From NCBI RefSeq assembly GCF_002846555.1, contig NZ_PJMS01000001.1:3658001-3722000 (forward strand): a stretch of 64,000 nucleotides of DNA. Reading direction: 5' to 3'. The translations under genes were made by a program, and so were the position numbers. The DNA comes from Aquimarina sp. MAR_2010_214. GTDB taxonomy: Bacteria; Bacteroidota; Bacteroidia; Flavobacteriales; Flavobacteriaceae. The notes beneath the pieces are model-generated. The model had not been told where the DNA came from and searched no databases. It saw only the letters and a list, made by a program, of their open reading frames with translations. This document shows, in pieces, positions 52,133-62,400 of this stretch; the first letter of the stretch is position 1; every line of letters starts with the position of its first letter.

Positions 52133-53994
52133 AGGTTGATCTGCTTGTTTTTTGGATACTTAACCTGATAAGAAAATTGTTTTTCTGCCTTTTGGTTGGG
52201 AGAAATATCTAGTTTCCAATTCATAATACCAGTTTTGGGATCATATTTGGCACTACCAGAATTTATATTACCCAGTTTGATTTCTTTATTCTGTGAAACA
52301 GGTATGCGATCTTCTAGAGTAATAAGGATTTTATTTTGTTTATTATTCTTGATACTTATTTTGTATCCACGATTTATAATTCTATTGCTACCTGTAAAGG
52401 ATTTACTTTTAATATTGTCTAATCGTTCTCTTTTTACAACAATATTTGGGTCAACACCTAAAGAAATAGTCAAACTATCTGTGGTGGCCAAAGGATCAAT
52501 ATTTGTTTTACCAGCAAAACTACCTTCAAAATAGATATTCGCTTCTCCTGCTAAGAGGTTAAATTGTTCCCAGTTTCCTAATTTAGCAGTAAGAAACACA
52601 TTTTCATTCAGTTCTGGTGCGATATAGTATTGATAATCAGCTTTCATGTCAAATTTATCAATAGCAATTACAGTAATATCGGCATTAGAATTAATGGTAT
52701 GCTTTTTTTTGATTTTAAATCGGGTAGTGGTTATTCCTGATTCTTTGGTTTCGACGATTTGGTTGTACTCTTTTTTTTCTTCTTTTCTTCCGGTAGAAGA
52801 AAGACCACTAACTTTTCCTCGTAATTTAGAAGTTACAACTACTTCTTCTAATTCATGAGAATCTACTTCTAGAGCTATATTTATTGATGATGAATAGATA
52901 GGAATCATTTTATTGGTAAAACCGAGATACGAAAAAGAAAGTTCTCGACCACCTTGGATATTAATGGTGTATCTACCATCAAAATCTGTTTGTGCACCAT
53001 TAGTTGTTCCTTTTTCTATGACATTAACTCCAGGAAGAGGTAGCCCTTGTTCATCTGTTATGATTCCAGATACTCTTCTTATAGTTGGATTGTATTTGTA
53101 AGAATATTTATTAACTGTATTACTTTTTCTATATCCTCGATATGTGAAATTTAAATATTTTGGGTTTAGATCTGGTTTTAGATTATTAGTATTAGGATCT
53201 CCCGTAGATAGAATGATATTAGCATTTTTCCAATCCGTACCTGTTTGTTGATATACATTCGCTTTATAAGTTATGTTAAGTGGTGATTCTGTGCTATTTG
53301 ATTTAATATCATATAGAGGGAACCATCCAGCATTAGCAACATTATATCGTATTTCTAAGATCAAATTAGAGGCAGTAGGTGCGTCTAGTTTCAATTTGAT
53401 CTCGCCTCGCTGTTCTTTGGTATGATCTTCAAGTTTATTGATCTCATTTTTATGATCTTGAATTTGATTATTTAGGTCATCTACTTTTTGAGTGAGTGTG
53501 TATATTTCGTTTTCTATTGCTGTTGACCTTTCTCGATAATAAGTAGAAATTTCTTTTACTTTCTCTAAAGAAATAGGAGAGGTGTCACTTCCAATACGTT
53601 GATTGTTATTTAGGAGTTTTTGTTCTTGTTGAAAACCTGATATACTATTGTTGAAATTATTTTTTTGCTGTAATATTGATTTTAATTGTTTTCTTAAAGA
53701 AGCTAATTCTTCAGAATCTTTTTTCTTATCTAGATAATTAATTACAAAATTTATGGCAAGAATGGACGTATTTTTTAATCCAGAGACTTGAATACTGTTT
53801 TCATCGATATTAGGAGACAAATTGGGTAATGTAATTTCATTAGCACCTGGAGTCAGGTTAACAGAGGCTGTTCGTTTTATTTGTGCTCCTTCAAGATACA
53901 CAATTACCTCTTCTATTGTAGTTTCGGTTTTTTTTTCAGCACCGGGTGCTATTATAAATGAAAAAAACAAAAATAATATTGTATAGACTCTCAT
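52129..53994 (-). CDS. DUF4139 (mucoidy-inhibitor A-like) protein with an inserted carboxypeptidase-regulatory domain
   Basis: A 621-residue exported protein. Order: signal peptide, DUF4140-type N-terminal part (about 25-75; EEVIVYLEGAQIKRTASV), coiled coil (about 80-195), first DUF4139 strands (LEIRYNVANAGWFPLYDI), then an inserted segment (about 300-400) with the CarboxypepD_reg pattern VSGIITDEQGLPLPGVNV / DFDGRYTIN / SYLGF and a LEEVVVTS motif as seen at the plug of SusC proteins, then the rest of DUF4139. The function is unknown in bacteria. The insertion of a SusC-like N-terminal module is odd and may come from domain shuffling. Confidence 0.84.
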   Translation of the reverse strand: MRVYTILFLFFSFIIAPGAEKKTETTIEEVIVYLEGAQIKRTASVNLTPGANEITLPNLSPNIDENSIQVSGLKNTSILAINFVINYLDKKKDSEELASLRKQLKSILQQKNNFNNSISGFQQEQKLLNNNQRIGSDTSPISLEKVKEISTYYRERSTAIENEIYTLTQKVDDLNNQIQDHKNEINKLEDHTKEQRGEIKLKLDAPTASNLILEIRYNVANAGWFPLYDIKSNSTESPLNITYKANVYQQTGTDWKNANIILSTGDPNTNNLKPDLNPKYLNFTYRGYRKSNTVNKYSYKYNPTIRRVSGIITDEQGLPLPGVNVIEKGTTNGAQTDFDGRYTINIQGGRELSFSYLGFTNKMIPIYSSSINIALEVDSHELEEVVVTSKLRGKVSGLSSTGRKEEKKEYNQIVETKESGITTTRFKIKKKHTINSNADITVIAIDKFDMKADYQYYIAPELNENVFLTAKLGNWEQFNLLAGEANIYFEGSFAGKTNIDPLATTDSLTISLGVDPNIVVKRERLDNIKSKSFTGSNRIINRGYKISIKNNKQNKILITLEDRIPVSQNKEIKLGNINSGSAKYDPKTGIMNWKLDISPNQKAEKQFSYQVKYPKNKQINL

Positions 53995-54121
53995 AGTAGT
54001 ATGGTTTTAATTACAAAGCGAATGTATAGTGCTATTTTTTTTATAAAAACCAGTATTGAGTGAATTGCCCTTTTGATTTAGGTAACGTTTCTTTTTGAAG
54101 TTGTTTGTCTGTAATTTTAGT

Positions 54122-54191
54122 AGGGGAAAAACCCCCTATGCATTCTTAGTTATAATCCCCTTACGCCGTATTGTTCTTATCTATACATTTG
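54122..54191 (+). promoter_or_regulatory. palindrome and -7 box (TACATTTG) upstream of the 60-aa gene
   Basis: AGGGGAAAAACCCCCT (54122-54137) is followed after 46 bases by TACATTTG (54184-54191). No -33 TTG at proper spacing exists, fitting an activated promoter. The same spacing occurs at 11196-11265. Confidence 0.5.
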
Positions 54192-54216
54192 AAGTATCAC
54201 ATAAACACTTATAAAA

Positions 54217-54399
54217 ATGAAACGGCTTTTACTACCCATAGTGCTTATTACTTTTGCTGTAATATGTCTTAGTATTGTACATATTGATAACATTAATAAG
54301 CTAGATGCTCAATCAAATGAATTAAGAAAAAAACATGAAACAGAACGTGCAGTAGATTACCAAGCAAATAATCCTTCGACTATCAAGGATACTAAATGA
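54217..54399 (+). CDS. small single-helix membrane or exported protein (60 aa)
   Basis: Starts MKRLLLPIVLITFAVICLSIV, a hydrophobic helix that may be a signal anchor, followed by a charged helix with LDAQSNELRKKHETERAVDY. No family recognised. A clear -7 box 26 bases upstream supports a real gene. It may be a membrane-anchored small protein. Confidence 0.5.
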   Translation: MKRLLLPIVLITFAVICLSIVHIDNINKLDAQSNELRKKHETERAVDYQANNPSTIKDTK

Positions 54400-54418
54400 A
54401 AGGCAATACATGATTCAA

Positions 54419-54835
54419 TTACAATTGATCAATAAAAAGCGCATTGAGTTCTGGAGTTGGAATCATACAACTTTCTTTTTTGCCAAACCACTTATACCTG
54501 TTTTTGGCAATAATATCATAAATCCAATCTCTGAAGAACCTTGGTAAAATAAGAAAAACCGAGAGCATGGGATATATACCAGACAACTGTTTTGCAATAT
54601 GTAGAGCAGCTGTTGATTTATAATAGTAAGCAATATTAGGATCAATTAGTAGTATAGAATCCAATTTTGAAGGATCAATATTTCTCTCTTCAATTAACCT
54701 TTTACCAATTTTACTTTGTAATGGTGCATAACGAAATAGGTCATTCTTGTCTCGTTTAATAATAAATAAGACCGTAGTGTTGCATAAATTACAAACACCA
54801 TCAAATAATATAACCTTTTTCCCTTCTTCAATCAT
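54419..54835 (-). CDS. DCC family thiol-disulfide oxidoreductase-like protein
   Basis: From the ATG at 54835 it has 138 residues, MIEEGKKVILFDGVCNLCN; a longer in-frame start at 54874 is less likely. The FDGVCNLC motif defines the DCC family (DUF393), a thioredoxin-like fold of unknown substrate, with RYAPLQS and SILLIDPN later. A TATCTTTG -7 box ends 5 bases before this ATG, so the transcript may be leaderless; the gene may also be read through from the upstream reductase gene, whose stop is about 58 bases away. Confidence 0.85.
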   Translation of the reverse strand: MIEEGKKVILFDGVCNLCNTTVLFIIKRDKNDLFRYAPLQSKIGKRLIEERNIDPSKLDSILLIDPNIAYYYKSTAALHIAKQLSGIYPMLSVFLILPRFFRDWIYDIIAKNRYKWFGKKESCMIPTPELNALFIDQL

Positions 54836-54839
54836 ATTA

Positions 54840-54847
54840 CAAAGATA
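54840..54847 (-). promoter_or_regulatory. -7 element (TATCTTTG) of the DCC gene
   Basis: Minus-strand consensus match ending 5 bases before the ATG at 54835, implying a leaderless or near-leaderless mRNA if active. Confidence 0.4.
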
Positions 54848-54892
54848 ATGGTAATATGCATCATTAATAATCAATTATAAATATATTAAGAA

Positions 54893-55708
54893 TCATTTCA
54901 CGGTTACAGAATCAATTACTTGTTGAGTAGTAATCTGAAGACTTCTAGGAAGCTTATTGTCTTTTGGTAAAACAGCAAGATAGCGATCATTATTTGAGTC
55001 ATAAACTTGCTTGAAAACCGGATCTTCTAACTGAAGAGCATCACAAATTTCTTTAATTAGATCAAGATGATAAATAAGATCGGTACTCCCAAGGTGAAAG
55101 ATGCCTTTCTTATTGCGATTAATAATATAATGTATCTGCAATGTTAATTTGGATATAGAAGTTGCATTAATAATTACATTAGGAAAAACCTCTATAGGAG
55201 CTTTAAGGTCATGAAGAGTTTTAAGCTCTTGTACTCTGGGAGTAGTAGAGCCAAAAACCATAGGTACACGAGCAATAACATATTTATGAGCAGGCAATCG
55301 CATTAGTGCATTTTCAATTTTTATTTTGAACCTTCCAAAAACACTATCGCTAAGCGTTTTGTCATATTCGTATGATGGGTAGTTACTAAAAGAATCAAAT
55401 ACGTTAGCACTAGAGATAAAAATAAGTCGGCATTTATGTTTCTGAATCCATTGTATGATACGTTGATGCGCATCTAATTGTGAATTAAAGTTGCCTCTAA
55501 GAGCAGTAATTATAACAGTAGGTTTAAGATTATCCAATAAAATAGAAATATCTTCCAATTCCATATCATATTGAAAGAATTTTTGATTTTTTTCAAAAAA
55601 GGTATTATCTGTACGGTATGTGCCATAGGTATCAAAATAAGAATTAAGCTCTTTATATAGTGCATTTCCTATAAAACCACTGGCTCCTATGATTAAAATT
55701 CTTTTCAA
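54893..55708 (-). CDS. SDR-family sugar-nucleotide reductase (RmlD-like)
   Basis: A 271-residue extended SDR protein. The NAD(P)-binding GASGFIGNAL motif lies at residues 8-17, and the active-site region has SSANVFDSFSNYPSYEYDKT (Tyr and Lys in YxxxK form, YEYDK). It resembles RmlD (dTDP-4-dehydrorhamnose reductase) and related epimerases. No other rml gene is near, so the substrate is unknown. Lies between gcvT and the DCC gene on the same strand. Confidence 0.82.
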   Translation of the reverse strand: MKRILIIGASGFIGNALYKELNSYFDTYGTYRTDNTFFEKNQKFFQYDMELEDISILLDNLKPTVIITALRGNFNSQLDAHQRIIQWIQKHKCRLIFISSANVFDSFSNYPSYEYDKTLSDSVFGRFKIKIENALMRLPAHKYVIARVPMVFGSTTPRVQELKTLHDLKAPIEVFPNVIINATSISKLTLQIHYIINRNKKGIFHLGSTDLIYHLDLIKEICDALQLEDPVFKQVYDSNNDRYLAVLPKDNKLPRSLQITTQQVIDSVTVK

Positions 55709-55789
55709 TGCTAATTGTGTAAAAAAAATTAAGTTCCAAATATTACTACTGTAACTTTGAAACTTAACTATACTATTTTTATTGTAAAA

Positions 55790-56872
55790 CTATCCTTTAT
55801 AGAAAGGTAATTTTACTACTGTTGCAGGAATTGCATTTTTACGTACCTGAATATTTATTTTGCTTCCCGGTTTTGCAAAAACCGATGGAACATAGCCAAG
55901 ACCGATTCCTTTTCCTAAAGAAGGCGACATTGTACCAGAAGTTACTATCCCAATAGTGTTTCCGTTTCCGTCTACAATATCATAATCATGACGAGGAATA
56001 CCACGTTCATCTAACTCAAAACCAATTAGCTTTCGCTCTGCACCATGTTCTTTTTCTTTGGCTAAGGCATCTGCATTAATAAAATCTTTTGAGAATTTAG
56101 TAACCCACCCTAATCCAGCTTCAATAGGAGAGGTCGTATCATTGATGTCATTACCATAAAGGCAGTATCCCATTTCTAATCTCAATGTATCTCTGGCAGC
56201 TAGACCAATGGGCTTAATACCATAATCCGCTCCAGCTTCTAATACTTTACTCCAGATTTGTTCTACTTCAGAATTTTTGCAGTAGATTTCAAAACCACCA
56301 CTACCAGTATATCCTGTGGCAGAAATAATAACATGTTCAATACCCGCAAAATCAGATACTTCAAAAGTATAAAATTTCATGGCTTCAAGATCAACAGAAG
56401 TTAAAGATTGCATGGCTGCAGCTGCTTTTGGTCCTTGGATAGCTAATAAAGAATATTCATCAGACAGATCGCGCATATCAGCATTCATTGTATTATGACC
56501 GCTTATCCAATCCCAATCTTTTTTGATATTAGATGCATTGACAACCATAAGATACTTCTGATCAGCAATTCTATATACAATTAGATCATCAACAACTCCT
56601 CCTTTATCATTTGGCAAATAACTATATTGTGCTTTTCCATCTACTAACTTAGAAGCATCATTAGAAGTTACTTTTTGGATAAGATCTAATGCATTAGGGC
56701 CTGTAATAAGAAACTCTCCCATATGGGATACATCAAAAACCCCAACACCTTTACGTACTGTTTCGTGTTCTATATTTACACCTTCGTAAGATACAGGCAT
56801 ATTATAACCAGCAAAAGGAACCATTTTAGCTCCCAAAGCAGTATGAATTTCTGTTAAAGCAGTATTTTGCAT
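55790..56872 (-). CDS. gcvT: glycine cleavage system aminomethyltransferase GcvT
   Basis: The T protein transfers the aminomethyl group from H protein to tetrahydrofolate. From the ATG at 56872 it has 360 residues starting [27 protein letters not shown], the normal length; an in-frame ATG at 56935 would add 21 residues not seen in the family. Signatures: VSHMGEF (~50), [10 protein letters not shown] (~105), [16 protein letters not shown] (~245), and [16 protein letters not shown]. No other gcv gene is in the window. Confidence 0.96.
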   Translation of the reverse strand: MQNTALTEIHTALGAKMVPFAGYNMPVSYEGVNIEHETVRKGVGVFDVSHMGEFLITGPNALDLIQKVTSNDASKLVDGKAQYSYLPNDKGGVVDDLIVYRIADQKYLMVVNASNIKKDWDWISGHNTMNADMRDLSDEYSLLAIQGPKAAAAMQSLTSVDLEAMKFYTFEVSDFAGIEHVIISATGYTGSGGFEIYCKNSEVEQIWSKVLEAGADYGIKPIGLAARDTLRLEMGYCLYGNDINDTTSPIEAGLGWVTKFSKDFINADALAKEKEHGAERKLIGFELDERGIPRHDYDIVDGNGNTIGIVTSGTMSPSLGKGIGLGYVPSVFAKPGSKINIQVRKNAIPATVVKLPFYKG

Positions 56873-57066
56873 AATAGGATGATTTAGTGTTATAAAATTG
56901 ACGCCGAATGTAAAAAACTTTGTGTAGGTATCCAATGCTTTTTTGGTATAATCCTAATAAGTTATCAGTTTCACATCATATTGATGATTAAAACTTATAG
57001 AAGGCGTAACAAATAGATAAAAGGTACAAAATAATTCTAAGAGAGCTTCTAATTCATCGCGTTTAG

Positions 57067-57074
57067 TAATTTTG
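57067..57074 (+). promoter_or_regulatory. -7 element (TAATTTTG) of the DUF3052 gene
   Basis: Consensus match 35 bases before the ATG at 57110; no clear -33. Confidence 0.45.
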
Positions 57075-57109
57075 AGAAGCGTTATTAATTTATTGTAAAA
57101 CCACTTTTC

Positions 57110-57523
57110 ATGTTAACAGGATATTCAGGCACACCTCTAGCCAAAAAATTAGGAATTAAAGACAATAATGTATTAATGCCATATAAGCAGCCAAACTATT
57201 ATTATAGTCTCTTTTCAGATTTACCGAAAGGAATTAAAGAGATAAAGCAGGCTAAAAATGAAACTGTAGATTTTATTCATATTTTTTGCACGACTTTTAA
57301 AGAATTACAGGAAGTAGCAGTAATTTATAAAACTGCTTTAAAGAAGAAAGGGATGTTATGGATTAGCTGGCCTAAGGGAAGTTCTACCATTCCTACAGAT
57401 CTTAAAAGAGATCCCATAAAAAATTATCTAATTAGCATAGGATTAATTGATGTTAAAGTAGCGGCAATAGATAATAATTGGAGCGGACTAAAATTTGTAT
57501 ATAGAATTGAAGATAGAAATTAA
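57110..57523 (+). CDS. DUF3052 family protein
   Basis: A 137-residue cytosolic protein. The opening GYSGTPLAKKLGIKDNN is the hallmark of DUF3052, with MLWISWPKGSSTIPTDL and a NWSGLKFVYR ending. Homologs are common and sometimes wrongly labelled as a sensor kinase. Function unknown. Own -7 box upstream. Confidence 0.82.
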   Translation: MLTGYSGTPLAKKLGIKDNNVLMPYKQPNYYYSLFSDLPKGIKEIKQAKNETVDFIHIFCTTFKELQEVAVIYKTALKKKGMLWISWPKGSSTIPTDLKRDPIKNYLISIGLIDVKVAAIDNNWSGLKFVYRIEDRN

Positions 57524-57718
57524 TGAGGTAAAAACATTCTTTCGATACTTATTTTTGAAACGATGATGACAAAATAAAAAATCAATGAAAACCCTGCATG
57601 TATGCGTATGTAACAAAGGAATCCGGTTAGTTTTATTAAAATGAAATTTTTAATGTTAATTATTTGTTGTAGTATCGTTAAAAAAAAATATTTACCTTTA
57701 TCATGAATTATTGTACAG

Positions 57719-58291
57719 GTGAAAAAGGAATCACAAATAACACAAAGTTTTTTTATTAAGAATATAAATGAAGGAAATGAAGAAGCCTTCAAGATTCTTT
57801 TTGAACTTTATTATGGTAAGTTATTATACGTAGCTCAAAGCTATGTTTCTAATAAAGAAGAAGCAGAAGAGATAGTACAAGATGTATTTGTGAAGACTTG
57901 GAAAAACAGAAAAAATATTGCCACAAATATCAATGGATACCTGTTTAAAAGTACTAAAAATTCCTGCCTAGACTATCTACGATCCAAAAAATATAAGCTT
58001 AGTAAAGCAAATAATATAGTACAACTTGAAGCATTTATAAATCATAAGGCACTTGCTGATAAAGATGCTTCTTCAATACTAGAAAAAGAATTAGAACAAC
58101 AAATACAGACAGGTATTGAATTACTTCCTAAAAAATGTAAAAAAGTTTTTGTAAAAAGCCGAATTGAAGGTTTAAAGAATAGAGAAATATCTGACGAATT
58201 AGATATTTCTATTAAAACTGTAGAAAATCATATGTCTAAGGCTATAAAGCATATGAGGCTACATCTACGTGAATTTTTATCTTTTTTTTAA
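57719..58291 (+). CDS. RNA polymerase ECF sigma factor (FecI-like)
   Basis: A 190-residue ECF sigma factor of the Bacteroidota SusC-linked type. The start is GTG at 57719. Region 2 is seen in EAFKILFELYYGKLLYVAQ and EEIVQDVFVKTWKNR (about 22-62), region 4 in NREISDELDISIKTVENHMSKAIKHM (about 153-180). FecR, SusC and SusD genes follow on the same strand, so this is an extracytoplasmic signalling locus tuned to a substrate seen by the SusC transporter. Confidence 0.93.
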   Translation: MKKESQITQSFFIKNINEGNEEAFKILFELYYGKLLYVAQSYVSNKEEAEEIVQDVFVKTWKNRKNIATNINGYLFKSTKNSCLDYLRSKKYKLSKANNIVQLEAFINHKALADKDASSILEKELEQQIQTGIELLPKKCKKVFVKSRIEGLKNREISDELDISIKTVENHMSKAIKHMRLHLREFLSFF

Positions 58292-58358
58292 AAAAAACCA
58301 TAAATTATTGGGGGGAAATACATATTTGTACGTCTGTATAAATATAAGACTGTAATTA

Positions 58359-59336
58359 ATGCAAGAAAAAGACCTTATAAAGTATATAAAGGGAGATGCT
58401 AGTCCAGATGAAAAGAAATTAGTAATTGAATGGATTAAGAAAGATAGTGAGCACCAAAAAAGGTTCAGTTTACTCAAGGCAGAATATATTGCTTCTACTT
58501 TGGATTCGTTCAGTAATATGGATGTCAAGACACAATATCAACGTTTTGCTTCAAAGAAATCTAAAAAAAGAAAATATTACTATACGGCGGCTATTGCAGC
58601 ATCAGTAGTAGTGCCTTTTATGATGTGGTATATGTTCACATCATCGTCTTATGATAATTCGATTGTTGATGTAACAGAAATTTTTGACTCTAGTACTAAA
58701 AATGTAACTACGGGTCATGGTGGATACAAAACAGTAGTTTTACCAGATGGCTCTACTATTGTATTAAATGCAAATAGTAGTCTTACTTATCCCAATACAT
58801 TTACAGATAGTGTTAGAAAAGTTACTTTAATAGGGGAGGCGTTTTTTGATATAAAGAGAGATGTTACCAAGCCTTTTATTGTAACTACAGATCATATCAA
58901 TATAAAGGTTTTAGGAACATCATTTAATGTGAAGTCTTATCCGAAAGATGAAAAAATTGAAACTACATTAGTAACAGGTAAAGTTGAAGTTTTTCAACAA
59001 CAAAAAGAAAAGCCTATCGTTTTAGAACCGTCCCAAAGGGCAGTTTTTGATAAAGAAAAAAGTAATATCAAAGTGGATAGAGTTGATTCTAAAAGCATAG
59101 TTGCTTGGCAGGAAGGTAAATTAATTTTTGATAAAACTCCATTAAAACAAGTTGTTTTAGATCTAAACAGAAAATATAATGTAGAGTTTGTGATAAAATC
59201 TGATTCACTTCTCCAATATAAGTATACAGGAGAGTTTGATAACCTTACCCTAAAAGAAGTTTTAGAGTTACTTAAAATCTCTTCACCTATTAATTATAAA
59301 TACGTAAACAACAAAGTCATGCTTAATTCAGAATAA
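58359..59336 (+). CDS. FecR family anti-sigma factor
   Basis: A 325-residue membrane regulator. The N-terminal cytoplasmic part (DUF4880-like, about 1-75) begins MQEKDLIKYIKGDASPDEKK; one membrane helix lies near 78-95 (AAIAASVVVPFMMWYMF); the periplasmic FecR domain follows (about 120-215; GGYKTVVLPDGSTIVLNANS, VLGTSFNVKSYP) and ends in a DUF4974 domain (about 255-323). It holds the sigma factor until SusC signals. It sits 67 bases after the sigma gene and a hairpin separates it from susC. Confidence 0.93.
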   Translation: MQEKDLIKYIKGDASPDEKKLVIEWIKKDSEHQKRFSLLKAEYIASTLDSFSNMDVKTQYQRFASKKSKKRKYYYTAAIAASVVVPFMMWYMFTSSSYDNSIVDVTEIFDSSTKNVTTGHGGYKTVVLPDGSTIVLNANSSLTYPNTFTDSVRKVTLIGEAFFDIKRDVTKPFIVTTDHINIKVLGTSFNVKSYPKDEKIETTLVTGKVEVFQQQKEKPIVLEPSQRAVFDKEKSNIKVDRVDSKSIVAWQEGKLIFDKTPLKQVVLDLNRKYNVEFVIKSDSLLQYKYTGEFDNLTLKEVLELLKISSPINYKYVNNKVMLNSE

Positions 59337-59340
59337 TAAA

Positions 59341-59372
59341 TAGAGAAGAGGATGCTGTAACATCCTCCTCTA
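59341..59372 (+). promoter_or_regulatory. hairpin between fecR and susC
   Basis: GAGGATG (59348-59354) / CATCCTC (59361-59367) with an outer TAGAG / CTCTA pair and an AA bulge, 5 bases after the fecR stop. It may partly terminate or protect the mRNA so that susC/susD are expressed separately. Confidence 0.6.
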
Positions 59373-59423
59373 TTAATCATTTAATTAGACTCAGAATTAG
59401 AATAATTAAAATCACACAAAATT

Positions 59424-62400
59424 ATGAAAAAAAACCTTTCCGGAGTTTTCTTATCCAGAAAACATCTTATAAGAATTATGAAAATTTATTCTTTACTTAT
59501 TTGTATTACCATTTCAAAACTATTTTCATTCAATACATATTCTCAAAATATATCCATTTCATTGGAGGAAGTTACGTTGCAGATGGCTATTGAAGAGATT
59601 GAACAAAAAAGTGAGTTTCGCTTCTTTTATAACAACAATTTGGTTGATATTTCAAGAAAAGTATCTCTTACAGCAACTAATGAACGAGTAAAAAAAGTAC
59701 TATATGGACTATTTGATGATACTAATATAAATTTTAAGATTTATAAGAATCAAATAGTTTTATTTCCAAGAAATGTAAAAACATCAGATTTAGCACTTAA
59801 AAATCTATTAGATTATATCGAAGAAAAATCATTAGAGAAAGCTAAGAAAAGTACCATTAGTGATATAACAAAACCACAGCAAAACTTTGTAAGCGGTAAT
59901 GTGAAAAGTAATGAAGGTTACCCTTTACCAGGAGTGAATGTAGTTATTAAAGGTACAAATAAAGGTACATTAACAGATTTTGATGGAAATTATAAATTAG
60001 AAGCAAATCAAGGAGATCCTCTGGTTTTTTCTTACGTAGGTTTCGAAACACTAGAAGTTATAGTGAATAAAAACACCATTGATGTAACACTAAAAGAAGA
60101 TGTTAGTAATCTCGAGGAAGTGGTTGTAACAGGGTATGCGGTTCAGCGAAAATCTAGGCTTACAGGTTCAGCAATAAATGTAAAGTTAGAAGCTGTTAAT
60201 GCTACACCTAGAGCAGCGATACAAGAAAGTATTCAAGGTAACGTTCCTGGAGTATTAGTAACTTCTGATAGTGGTCAACCTGGATCTACACCAAATGTAA
60301 GAATAAGAGGTGTTGGATCTTTCACTGCTTCATTTCCACTATACGTCATTGACGGTATACAGACAAGAGATGCTTCTATAATTACTTCTCTTAATCCAGG
60401 AGACATTAAAACAATTTCTGTTTTAAAAGATGCTGCTGCTACTTCTATTTATGGAACTAGAGGAGCTAATGGTGTCATTGTGATACAGACAAAATCAGGA
60501 GAACAGGGTAAAATGATTATTTCATATAGTGCACAAGCAGGATTATCTTCTCCAACAGTTGCAGATCGCTTTAGACCTCTTAATACCTCAGAATTACAAG
60601 AGTTATTGGTAGAAGGAGTACAAAATGCAGGAATCAGAGATAATGATAATGAAGCTTTGGCTTATATAACGGATAGAGGGTTTAATTCAGATGTGAATAC
60701 TGATTGGTTTGATTTGTTAACTCAAGATGGTTTTTACCAACAACATGATCTATCATTAAGAGGAGGGAACGAAAACACAAAGTATTATATATCTGGAGGA
60801 TACTTTAATCAAGAAGGAGTTATTGTTGGTTCTCAATTTGAAAGAATGAACTCAAGAATCAAATTAGACCAAAAAATAAATAACAAAATTCAAATTAGCG
60901 CCAATATATCTTACAACAAGAATATTTTTGATGAAAGACGAGATGGAGGATCTTTTGCAAATCCTGTAAGATCCATATATCGAATACGTCCTGATATTTC
61001 TCCTTATAATGAAGACGGAACTTATAATTTTAGATTCAACAGTACTCATAACCCAGTAGCTCAAGCTGAAACAGAAACAAGAAGAAATATTACACATAGA
61101 ATTTTAGCCGGGGCTGACCTATCTTATGAAATATTGGATGGACTTTCGTTTGAATCATCAATTAATATGAATCAAGGATTTAGAGATGATTATATACGAC
61201 TACCTGCTGGTTTTGGAGATGGCAGACCAACAGGAAGAGGAAATCAGGACTCTGATTTTTTATTCACTTGGCTATTTAGAAATATGTTGAGATATAATAT
61301 GAGTTGGAGAAATCATAACATGTCAGCTTTTGGAGGGTATGAATTACAAAAAACTAGAAATAAATTTACAGATATACAGGTAGAAAACATACCCGATGGT
61401 TTTGTAGACTTAAATGCAGGTAGTTTACCTACAGAAGCTTCTACAAACAGAAGACAAAGTGGATTAAATTCTATATTCCTTAACGCAGAATATTCTTATA
61501 ATGAGAAATATTTGATTAGTGGGTCGCTTAGACGTGATGGTAGTTCTACATTTAAGGATGATAACCAGTTTGGTGTTTTCTGGTCTGTTGGTATTGGTTG
61601 GAATATTGCCAACGAAGAGTTTATGAGTTCATTAAGTTTTATAAATGACTTTAAATTAAGAGCAAGTTATGGAGAGAATGGAAACGACCCTATTGCTGGT
61701 AATGAAAACTCTAATAGTGTAGATGATAATCCTTATGCAGTATTTGATCTTTTTTCTATTAATGATTATGATGGTAGTCCAGGATTGTTCTTTTCAGATT
61801 TAGGAAACCCTAATTTAAAATGGGAGGTTAACAAACCTCTGAATATTGGTATTGATTATTCGTTTTTTAACAATAGAATACAAGGGAGTTTTGATTGGTA
61901 TAAAAGAGAAACTACAGACCTTATTAGAGCAAGACCTATTTCATCTACAAATGGAGACGTAGATATTGTACAAAATATTGGTGCAATGGAAAATACAGGA
62001 ATAGAGTTTGATATCACTACACGTAATATTGTGAGCAGTAATAATGGTTTTAGTTGGACGACCAGTTTTAATTATACTACAAATAAAAATAAAGTCACAA
62101 AACTGTCTGATGGTGGAGAACCAATTATAGATGGTACTCGTATTACAGCAGTAGGAGAAGATTTTGAAACATTTTATTTGGTTCGATATGCAGGTGTAGA
62201 TCCTGAAAATGGAGAAGCTTTATGGTTTATTAATGATGAATCAGATGCTACTACTAATAATTATGGTGATGCAGATCAGGTAATTATAGGGAATGCTACT
62301 CCTGATTTTTATGCAGGACTAAGAAATACATTTTCATATAAAGGAATCTCGTTAGATTTTCAGTTGTATAGTGCTTGGGGAGGTTTAGTGTATGATACCT

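Noticed and set aside
56873..56935. 21-residue N-terminal extension of GcvT
   Set aside because: It is not seen in the family; the ATG at 56872 gives the standard 360 residues.
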